Source of the DNA: Suillus spraguei
Taxonomy: Eukaryota; Basidiomycota; Agaricomycetes; Boletales; Suillaceae
Direction of reading: 5' to 3'
Length of the DNA stretch: 64,000 bases
Assembly: GCA_016800925.1 (NCBI GenBank)
Contig: JABCPU010000267.1
Location: 1 to 64,000, forward strand
Numbering within the stretch: position 1 is the first letter of the stretch; each line of letters starts with the position of its first letter. The position numbers and the translations under genes are program-made. Below are positions 55,949 to 64,000 of the stretch, piece after piece. Below the pieces are notes generated by a model, which made no database searches, was not told the origin of the DNA, and worked only from the letters and a program-made list of their open reading frames with translations.

Positions 55949-58017
55949 ACCAGACTATAAGTAAGTGCTAGTGCTATCTCAATTATTTCAACACTAATCA
56001 TTCTTCCTAAGAGTATTGGTGCATATAATCACCGAACAACAGCTTGGCATTTCTATGGAATACTTACCGAGTTGAAACCTTAATCCCAGACACATCATTC
56101 TACTCGATTTATGTTTATGCTGGGGAGTCTTTATTTGGGATAGATTTTACAATTTTCGCTGCTGGTGAGGTTGCAACAGTTCAAGATTACATTTCGATCG
56201 TGGTTCTAATTGTGATCACAAAGTCGTCCTTCCACAAAAACTGGATCAATCATGATTTTAGCATACCGAAGCACACGCGTTTTTGCAATCAGTAATGATG
56301 ATCAATGTGCAACAAAGATTGGTGTCTTATCGACAGAAAGTTCAGAACGTTGATTAACGACACCTTTCAGCTATCGGCCGGTTACCGAGTATGGATAAAT
56401 CAACGTCGAGTGAAGAACAAGCATGCATTTCATATTCGATCTCCTGCACTGCCTGTTTCATAAAGTCCACTGATCCGTGTACGAGACAACCGTGTCTGTT
56501 TATCTGTGCTTGTAGCCAAACTTGAATACAGCTCCGCACGCTGGCATTCCTGGTATATTTTCAAATATTGTTAATTGCTCGATGCCGCGGTAGCTATATG
56601 TCGACTTGCCGTTGGTGGCCCCGCTGGATGGGCCGAATAATACCACAGGCCATTCCAGATGAAGTTGAGGTAGTTAATTACCGATCCTGCGCAGTGCGAA
56701 AGCTCTTGTCAGAGGGTTACTGCTACCCCGACTGCTTGTTCTACGTAGGAAGTAGGAAGCCTACGGAGATGGGAGTAAATGATCTGCACACGATCTGTCC
56801 GCCCCTTCAATGATTAGGCAAACGAAGGCAGCCCTACCGGGTTCGGAGCTCATGATCACATCCTCCAACAGTGGAAAGGTCTAGCTAAGTGGATTGTGTA
56901 TATCGTAGTCTTTAGCCTCTCATGAGTTATACCACCGGTCCGGTCTTTCGATCCGACTCGTAGTCAACACAAAGATTGATGCTCATTATAAGGAATGTCA
57001 CGTCGTATACACAAGTCCTAGCGTTTTTGCCACCTCATGGGTATCGAGTAATCGGAGTTCGAAATGAAATCAAACGTGCAAGTGTACAATCTTGGTGGAC
57101 CAGATCTAAGAGGACTGATCACCGGAGTCTTATTTTGCTTTCATACTCTATCGATGATCGCGTTGCTGCAATCAGCCTTGGTCCGTTCGCAGTCATAGCA
57201 TAGTGCTGCTCTCCCTTGCAAGCACGTTTAATACAAGGAACCTTGCTATGCTATAGAATTTATGTGTGGAGTCACTGTTGCCCTGACTGCATACACGGTA
57301 TGCTGCTCGTTTGATACTGTTGTCACCAATTACGATGCAGCAGGCTTAATGCTTTTTCGATTCGACAACACAGGTGGCTGAGACTTATATGATGATAGTA
57401 GTTGGAAAATGATCGGTGGCATACGAATGGCACATCAGGAATAAACTACACCGGCGGTAAGTGATCCGTACCACATGTACTATCCCGTGCTCTACGGGGC
57501 ACTGATAACTAGAACAAAGAGCACGTACCCGGCCTCCTAGAGGCGATTCTTGAGCACAGGCCTTCGACAATAATGTCCAACAACAGTCCTTGCGTAAGAT
57601 GTGATTGGCGCCCGTATTATGAGCTTTGAATGCAAAGGCATAATTACCGGCGATCGCCAGTAGATTCGAGATGGCTGGACATGCCACCAGCTTGTGATCA
57701 CGGCATCACTTGGCTCGATGACGGTCATATTTATTTTTCGACATCAAAATCAAAAAGGCACGTAGCCTTGATATTTCTGACACGCGTGAGCAGGCTGATG
57801 GCGTGTCCGAGTAACAACTAAGTTCTTGTGTTCAATCCCTGTGCGTTGTGGCGGAAAGACGCACAGACATCCTGTCAACGTGGAGTATAACACGACCGAT
57901 TGAGAGCCTGATATTTGCTTAGGGAGTCGCGTGCAATATCATCGGAGAAGACGATCCTGATAACAACAACGGATAACGTTAAACGGTCCGCACTCGTGGA
58001 GACGACAATGGATAAAT
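55949..58017. other. About 2 kb without a recognised gene
   Basis: Spacer between TBC1D20 and bHLH-like copy 3. No coding exon, tRNA or transposon end could be supported. Confidence 0.4.
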
Positions 58018-58096
58018 AGTCTGCACAGAACTCACTCAAAGCAATAGTCTGCACACAGAACCCACTCAAAGCACACACAACACACACACAACACAC
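58018..58096 (+). repeat. 28-bp direct repeat and CA-rich tract in the promoter of bHLH-like copy 3
   Basis: AGTCTGCACAGAACTCACTC plus AAAGCAAT (58018-58045) is followed immediately by a near copy starting AGTCTGCACACAGAACCCAC (58046-58074). This merges into a CA-rich microsatellite (58071-58096) ending eight bases before the ATG at 58104. It probably forms the 5' UTR or core promoter. Confidence 0.85.
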
Positions 58097-58103
58097 CTAC
58101 AAG

Positions 58104-58607
58104 ATGTCCTCCAAGACAAACTCGAACTTCCCTGAGACGCACCAGAGCAAGGCAGACTTGCAGCGTATTTACAGGGAGAAGGAGGCAGATGGATTCGCGG
58201 AGCTTCAGGACGTGATTCGTCAAGTGACGGATGGGAGGATTGACCCGGCAAGCGTCATGAAACACTTACGAAAGGCATGTCAGCCCATTCTGTTGATGTC
58301 CAATTATCTAACCCAGACTCCAGCTGCACAGAAAATTAGAGAGCTCAGTCTTCAGAATGAACAGTTGCGCGAACAGCTCAACAGAATATCTAATCCGCAA
58401 GGTGCATTAATTGATTATTGGACTCATTCTAATGCTAAACGGTACACAGGTGGTCAGGCATGGCCAGGAGGAGCTGGGCCTGGTTTCGGTGCACCGGGGA
58501 ATAACTTCAACACTATGCAGTATCCTCAATATTACCCGAATAATGCTGCGCCATCAAACACAAACTTCGGGCGAGGGTACCCGGACAAGGCAGGGGCGTT
58601 TAAGTGA
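58104..58607 (+). CDS. Small bHLH-like protein, copy 3
   Basis: An uninterrupted 167-codon frame: MSSKTNSNFPETHQSKADLQ, basic/helix 1 RIYREKEADGFAELQDVIRQ, loop TDGRIDPASVMKHLRK, helix 2 and zipper AAQKIRELSLQNEQLREQL, and a Gly/Pro/Asn/Tyr-rich tail ending GRGYPDKAGAFK. Comparison with copies 1, 2 and 4 shows an extra 48 nt (58276-58323) exactly where the others have the helix-2 intron; it is stop-free and ends in CAG, but the GT donor is missing (GCATGT instead). A second stop-free 48-nt segment (58402-58449) has perfect GT and AG ends and is probably a real intron. Without both, the protein is 135 aa and aligns with its paralogues. Confidence 0.75.
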   Translation: MSSKTNSNFPETHQSKADLQRIYREKEADGFAELQDVIRQVTDGRIDPASVMKHLRKACQPILLMSNYLTQTPAAQKIRELSLQNEQLREQLNRISNPQGALIDYWTHSNAKRYTGGQAWPGGAGPGFGAPGNNFNTMQYPQYYPNNAAPSNTNFGRGYPDKAGAFK

Positions 58608-60628
58608 CTGACTGCGGCATAGATATCAGAGTCATGCGGCGGGAGGAAGATGGAATAACATACATCTCACTATACATTAGTCCCCACTAATAGTCTTTCT
58701 TGTGATTTTTGGAGAATGCTTGAATAAAGTGTTATTAGGATCCGCTTGGGTGATAGAACAATAAGACGGCTCGTCTTTAGCCAAGCGTGATATTGAAGTT
58801 CCACTGTTATCATGTGAGTCGATAACAACCCATCTTTGTGTTAACTCAGTCTACTAATGGATACCTAGAAGTCGGAGGTCGGCTCGAATTCAGACCGGTC
58901 CGGATATCTTCTCACTGAGGAGACTTGAGACTACGATATATATAACCCACCTGTAAGCACGCCGGCTTACCCGAGTTCCCATAATCAGTACATATACCGC
59001 CGCTGATGCTGAAAGCTAAGCTTTCAGTATTTCACTTTTGGTGTAACGGTTATGGGGGCGGCGGTCTGACCATGTTACACCACCTTTCCAAGCGTAGCTC
59101 TGAACAGCAGGCTGCCTCCGCTTGCCTAATCAAGGGATGAACAGATCGTGTGCGAACTTTACTTCCACTCCCATACTACGGCTTAATTTGGGAGCTTCCT
59201 ACGGCGTAAAACTAAAAATACAAACTGTCGGAGTAGCGGTAGCTCCCTGAAGAGAGCTTCCGCAGGTTCGAAATGGCTGCCCTACCGCCGCTTTACTGGC
59301 CTCCTTCTGTTCTAGCTGTAAACAGCGCTTCACCTTAGGGGATAATGGCTGCAGCGCTGAATATAACAGGTGGTCAGCCTAGGAGTACGCAACGACCTTA
59401 CGTTCTTTTCGCCTCACTTGAGAAAGTGTTCAACTTTGAATCACCTGTCGATCAGTGTAATAGCATCGTTCATTGAAATAACGAAACGGTACTGGGTTGG
59501 TATCATTATATTTGGATGAAAATAAAAGATTGAGTATTATATTTCGATTCAATGGTGACATATGACGCCATCGTTACCGAGGACCGCGACAACTCCGACT
59601 GGGGCTCGTATCCTAGCACCGTCCATGGATACTACTGTATTTCATTATGGCCAAGATCAACAAGACGACAGGGGCCGGTCGATCCCGACGGTACCCGAAA
59701 ACTGAGATCTGGTCCAATCTTACGTATGGTATCCATACTAACCGACACTGTCAGAGACGGATGACAGAAGTTAACAGTGACAGTGGGCCCCCTCCCCCTT
59801 GGGTATCGGATGTGGTGTTGAACAGATACCACCCGCAGCTCCATTGTACCACAACAAGGACCTTAAGGGTCGCTGACCTGTAGGAATATATACGTGACTC
59901 GACAGGGACTGAGGCTCAGCCTGTTGACTGGTTAAACGCCTGCCATGGAGTTGGAGAATGTACATTACGCGCCGAAAAGAATCACTATGCGCATAGCCTC
60001 GTGTAGTAAGTCGCGGACCCGGTACTGACAACGCAGCACGCAGCACTAGGGACCCAATGAAATAAGGTTGGAATCGTGTTCCTGATCACCTTTCGGACCC
60101 GACATCCCCGAGCAAAGTTTGCTTCCTGTGCTTCATTTATTTCGCACACGAGTGTCGAGGAGAGACTATATGCTACACCATGTTAAAAGCATCGATGCGG
60201 AGAGAAGCGTTCAGATCTAGATATTAAACTGAGTAACAAACCAACGAAGTGCACGTACCACCATCGGTGACGTCCGACACACCACACCCTTGGCACTGGG
60301 CATAGTCACCCTGAACTAAGCACGGTCCTGTGCTCCGCTGGCGACCTTAAAATGAGGATCGATTCGGAACAATGAAAACAATGCAACCATGTGACATCCA
60401 AGCTAAATTCATTAGGTCAAGGAATCCGAAGGGCAGCCGATGTCATTGTCGTGAGATTCCACAGCCACGAGCGTCTCGGGAGCTAGTCCTACTTGTAATT
60501 TGTGTTTGCACTACATCATGACATGTCCGACGAGGAGGCAAGTGCTGTGTGTGTCACGTTTATGAAGAAGAAAGGTAGCGAGGGAAATTTGAGTATTTAA
60601 GACGGTTCACTTATAACTCACTAGTACG
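58608..60628. other. 2 kb non-coding stretch with several inverted repeats
   Basis: No exon recognised. It contains an 8-bp inverted repeat (ACCGCCGC at 58996-59003, GCGGCGGT at 59058-59065) enclosing a 19-bp palindrome (59009-59027). A second 7-bp inverted repeat (GCGGTAG at 59236-59242, CTACCGC at 59282-59288) lies 170 nt on. These could be hairpins of a small non-autonomous element; no target-site duplication was identified. Confidence 0.4.
59009..59027. repeat. 19-bp perfect palindrome
   Basis: CTGAAAGCTAAGCTTTCAG: nine-base arms around a single A. It lies within a larger GC-rich inverted repeat. Confidence 0.8.
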
Positions 60629-61360
60629 ATGTACTCCTCCGTCGAGCGAGCGCACTGTGGATCCTCATCCTTTCCAAAATCAGAGGCATTCGACATGATG
60701 GCAATGCACGACGATGCCCCAGAACGTGCATACAAGCAGAACAAGTCCACGCAGCAAAAACAATACAGGGATAGGGAGGTCGACAGCTTTTCCGAGCTCC
60801 GCGAAGCCATTCGCGAAATGACCGATGATCAAGAAATCCCCAGGACAAAATACGAGACGCTGTCAAAAGGTGAGCATATCAGAGTAGAAAATTGAATGAC
60901 AAGAGAATTCAACACATGGCTAGCTGCTCAGTGTATCAGGCAGCTCATCCTGATGAATCAGAAGCTGCAACAGGAACTTTACATGCTAAAAAATCTCGAA
61001 TGAACGAGGGATGTATGATGACACAACGTAGGTGTCAGTTTCTGCTGGTCTGGCAAAAATGGTCTGATGGACAGACACTACAGCGCAAGTGCCCGCCATG
61101 TCCTCGCACTGGAATGGTGATGTCAAGCCGGTTGGTACACACCGAACGACACAGATGGTATCGCAAAGCACGGTGCACGATTTTTACGTCGGCATGAACC
61201 CTGGGGTGCATCATGGTGCTGCCATGCTGGAGGGTGCGCAGGACCAGAGGAGCACCGTCCCACGATCCATCGACAGTTTGGGTCAAATGACCAGTACTAT
61301 CCGTCCTTTGGACACCCCTTGAACCAGTCTCCCACCTCCTACGATAGATATTCATACTAA
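60629..61360 (+). CDS. Small bHLH-like protein, copy 4 (3' part uncertain)
   Basis: Exon 1 (60629-60869) encodes MYSSVERAHCGSSSFPKSEA, then basic/helix 1 TQQKQYRDREVDSFSELREA, IREMTDDQEIPRTKYETLSK. An intron (donor GTGAGC, acceptor GGCTAG near 60925) leads in frame to helix 2 plus zipper AAQCIRQLILMNQKLQQEL. The starts MYSSVE and MYSSQH make this copy closest at its N-terminus to copy 1. After YMLKNLE the frame meets TGA; further right a frame reads GPEEHRPTIHRQFGSNDQYY and NQSPTSYDRYSY to a stop at 61360, resembling the Tyr-rich tail of copy 2. The connecting exon(s) could not be resolved, so there is either an undetected intron or a frameshift. A TATTTAA box sits at 60594-60600. Confidence 0.65.
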
Positions 61361-62030
61361 AAACAAAAATATATGTAGAGTAGAACTTACAGAGTTTTCT
61401 ATAGTGACGGTACGGTTGTACTAATAATGGATGGGTTATCTGATAGTTATAACTTGGTGTGTGCCAGTAAAATAGATTCAATGAGGGTGTTTTCGAATGG
61501 GATATCATCCATGCGCACTTCAAAGAAATTAGGACATACCATATGTAGGCTATGCTTCCGGTAATATCGGGTAGGTATGGAAGAGGTGCGATTGGTGGAG
61601 GCAGCCTGGCCTGGGCCTGGGCAAGAAGGCCTGTCGATCATGGAGAAATTGTCAAATTGAAAGTTGAGTCGTTTAATTAAACATTGCCAGAACGGAAGCT
61701 TAGGCGTGACTGTTGAGTCGAAGACTCGACGAGGAGTCCGATGCTAACGGAAAATCCTAGGGATTTCCAGTTCGAACTGGCTGGTGATGCATGATGGGCC
61801 ATGCATAGGATTGTTTACATATCATGTAATTATGTATTATTATGGAACGAGACTGTAGTATTCCCGCGCTGCATTATCAATAAACTAACCCTAATTGGAG
61901 GACTCATGCTTGGATTCGCTCTATCCGCATGATAGCTGCAGGGTAGTACATCATAGTACGACGTAACATCTTTGAGATTCACACTAGCGAGACTGTTCGT
62001 GCGGAGAAGAAACGACTTGCTTCAAACTAA
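61361..62030. other. Non-coding stretch with a run of short palindromes
   Basis: No gene recognised. Palindromes between 61715 and 61806 are listed separately. Confidence 0.4.
61715..61806. repeat. String of four short palindromes
   Basis: In order: GAGTC-GAA-GACTC (61715-61727), AAATCC-TAG-GGATTT (61752-61766), the perfect 14-mer CCAGTTCGAACTGG (61767-61780), and ATGCAT ... ATGCAT (about 61787-61806). Four in 92 nt is more than expected. They could form stem-loops in RNA or be dimer binding sites. Confidence 0.6.
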
Positions 62031-62282
62031 TTATCTGGCGGATGTACTACGTTTATACAAAATCGTTTTCGGGGGTGAGAAGACGGCGAGGCGAGGGGGC
62101 GCAGCGCCCACCGGCCTTGAAGGGGCTTTAACCCGGAGAGAGGTGAGCTGCGAGAGCGGGTGGCCGCCTCGCTGTGCCTTGGCTAATTTGGCCTCTTCAG
62201 GGCCCAATGGTGAACTCAAGGTTTCCCTCTGAATGTCAGCGAGGCGTTCGTTTGCGCTTCTGCGTAACGAATCAGAAAGAGG
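62031..62282 (-). other. Possible isolated coding exon
   Basis: A minus-strand frame of locally higher GC reads RRSANERLADIQRETLSSPL, GPEEAKLAKAQRGGHPLSQL, VKAPSRPVGAAPPRLAVFSP. It looks more protein-like than its surroundings and has a pyrimidine-rich stretch ending in CAG just upstream. I could not assign a family or find adjoining exons. It may be a gene fragment. Confidence 0.3.
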
Positions 62283-62738
62283 AGGGTAGGGAAAAGAAAA
62301 GCTAAGTCGACAAAGTGCACGATGTGGATGATTGGCGCAGCAGAGAAAGAAGAGGTTGCGAACGTCATGCTTGTTGTTCGCTCAAAGACTTACTATTTCC
62401 TCCCGTCGTGCCTCGCTACGTAAGTAATAGAGTAGCAAGCCTAGCCTTTCAAGATCGGAACCTTTTTTACATATTTCTCAGCACTGTTACTCGGCCCTCG
62501 GCATACCACATCCGAGACTCTCTAGCTTCTGAGTCAATGTTCGAATACTGAAAGGTGGGCGAAGGAACGATATCAGGCAAATAGCACAGGATTGGAAGAA
62601 TACCTCGACCATAATCAGGTCGATATTTATTAACACTGATGTAACAAGTTTGAAGTAGCGCGCATTTGTGCAAAAGAATCAAAGATCACGTGCCCCGATG
62701 TCTTGTTGCCGACAAGAGTACTTAGAAGTGCCATTTAC
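62283..62738. other. Intergenic; no gene recognised
   Basis: 3' flank of the thaumatin-like gene; no exon signals. Confidence 0.4.
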
Positions 62739-63991
62739 TCATGGACAGAAGGTAATTGTATACTCGGCATTACGAGAAGAGCTGCAGGTGAATAAAGAGG
62801 TTGCGTCATCGTATGCATAAGCATATGCAGTAGGGCAGTTATCCTCTGCGTACAAGCAATCAGTCACCTGCAGAACAGTGACAGCGTGATAATACTTACT
62901 GAAGTAGCTGTAGTATGCGACGCCTGACGGAGGACACGTAGCACGTGTGTTATGCTGGCCAGTGCAGCAATTGGGAGAGTTTGCTAGATGTTCGGATAAG
63001 GACTTTGCATGGTTCGACAGGAGATAATCCTTACTTGGATGACCATCGAGGTTAGCTTCACATGCACTCTTGCACCCAACAGGGAAGCCAGTGGAGTCAA
63101 AAGGGCCTTTGAGAGGTGCTGGACCTGTGCGCGGAAGGTTTATCAGCCGAATTTCAACACAGCCGGAGTGCGGTTTACTCACAGCAGGTCCCAGGTCCAC
63201 AGGGCAACTTGGAACCCCACACCCAACATTATTTGTGATACGGACAGGTAAATTATACCCGTCAACAAGAGATACTACAATAAAACATTAGCCTGACTGA
63301 TGACCTTAGCTTGAATCCTACACACCGTCATAATAGTCAACACCTCCTGAATTTAAAGTGAACTCTGCAAGAGTGGCGGGAGGAACGCCCTGATAGCAGA
63401 GCAGTCAGAAAAAATAAGATATCTTGTAGCAAGCGTGTTTACCGTGCCGGTTTTGGGGTTGCACACCAGTCCCCCATTGCAACCACCGTCAAGGCAAGAG
63501 TTTGGGCCGGGATTGTGGCTGAAGTCACAGTCACGACGTGCCTGTTATAATATGAAGGGTAAGAAAGGAGGGTGGATTGAATGAACTCTAACCCAGATTC
63601 GTCCAGAAGTCCAGTCACCTGGGACCTGTGATCAATCTGTCAGACGGACAAACAAAGATCGATGGAGCATTATATATACCTGAAAGGTGACCGCAGTATT
63701 CTTGCCAGCCTCCCAACTAGTCGACAGTCAGCTCATGTTCAAGTAGTGGATATTAAATACCTACCCTGTCGTGTGGCTAGGCAATGCACCAGAAGTTGTA
63801 AACATCTAGTTAGTCATTAGTGAAGATACCGTTGCTTGTCCATCATGAGTTGAAACATACTGCGGGCCTGCATTTGTCTCTTCATTATCAATGCCAACAA
63901 TAGGAAGCACATGGACATACCAAATAGTAAAAGGACATGCATTATGCACAGTAATGGTGCGCTGAGCAAGCGCTGCGAGAAGATGCTGCAT
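62739..63991 (-). CDS. Thaumatin-like protein, secreted (5' end may lie outside the window)
   Basis: Thaumatin-like proteins are disulphide-rich secreted proteins; fungal members act on beta-glucan of the cell wall or are wall-associated. About ten short exons splice in frame: TITVHNACPFTIWPA, TTSGALPSHTTGWEAGKNTA, VTFQVPGDWTSGRIW, then the signature ARRDCDFSHNPGPNSCLDGG, CNGGLVCNPKTGTGVPPATL, AEFTLNSGGVDYYDVSLVDG, YNLPVRITNNVGCGVPSCPV, GFPVGCKSACEANLDG, NSPNCCTGQHNTRATCPP, and the end NCPTAYAYAYDDATSLFTC and EYTITFCP. The acidic-cleft residues (Asp in DYYDVSLVDGYN, Arg, Glu, Asp) appear conserved. No frame break. The first visible residues MQHLLAALAQ look like the end of a signal peptide, so the true start is probably to the right of 64000. 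Confidence 0.93.
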
Positions 63992-64000
63992 GATGAAAAC

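Noticed and set aside
57780..57860. tRNA-like phrase with TGTTCAATCCC
   Set aside because: No acceptor stem or A box; the B-box match is imperfect.
59240..59290. Possible tRNA because of a GCAGGTTCGAAATG phrase resembling a B box
   Set aside because: The flanking pairing arms are only about 50 nt apart and no D-arm, anticodon arm or A box can be placed.

Overview
The window is nuclear DNA of a filamentous basidiomycete, most likely an Agaricomycete. The evidence is intron-dense genes on both strands, introns of about 45-70 nt with GT-AG ends, and recognisable fungal single-copy genes (MAM33, RAM2, an ALYREF/Yra1 homologue, RPC31, homoserine dehydrogenase, UDP-glucose:glycoprotein glucosyltransferase, TBC1D20). 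These are mixed with families typical of Agaricomycetes: F-box proteins, small bHLH-like proteins, a transmembrane coiled-coil protein and a thaumatin-like protein. No rRNA, tRNA, CRISPR array or complete transposon was seen.

Layout. 0.5-2.9 kb holds a heavily frameshifted, membrane-anchored fatty aldehyde dehydrogenase. 3.4-7.8 kb (minus strand) holds a small broken gene with an N-terminal YIPVHRR motif, the mitochondrial matrix protein MAM33, and a frameshifted Zn2Cys6 transcription factor. 9.8-12.8 kb holds a coiled-coil membrane protein with four 29-residue repeats and a Cys-rich coiled-coil protein. 13.6-16.4 kb holds the farnesyl/geranylgeranyltransferase alpha subunit and a decayed tandem copy of it. 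16.7-19.3 kb is a head-to-head pair: mRNA export factor ALYREF/Yra1 (with an unusually long intron) and RNA polymerase III subunit RPC31.

20.0-27.1 kb is an array of three F-box genes (A, B, C); A and B are a recent 2.66-kb tandem duplication. Copy C is head-to-head with a secreted Cys-rich protein gene. A fourth copy (D) and a fragment (E) lie inverted at 47.7-50.2 kb. Every copy carries at least one lesion. 28.2-40.6 kb is a conserved minus-strand block: homoserine dehydrogenase, an Edc1/PNRC-like decapping activator candidate, and the ER quality-control enzyme UGGT, which ends in HDEL.

41.2-64 kb is more accessory: four plus-strand bHLH-like genes (41.2, 43.6, 58.1, 60.6 kb), an MFS transporter of the Dal5/Tna1 type, a 5'-truncated Vps39/TGFBRAP1-type tethering subunit back-to-back with TBC1D20, and a thaumatin-like protein running off the right edge.

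A recurrent theme is single-base indels in coding exons, often in short homopolymers. They occur even in genes expected to be essential (MAM33, RAM2, UGGT), while neighbours such as ALYREF, RPC31, homoserine dehydrogenase and TBC1D20 read cleanly. Part of this may be sequence error; the density in the aldehyde dehydrogenase and the shared lesions of the F-box copies look more like real decay. The most interesting lead is the dispersed cluster of small, fast-diverging bHLH-like genes.
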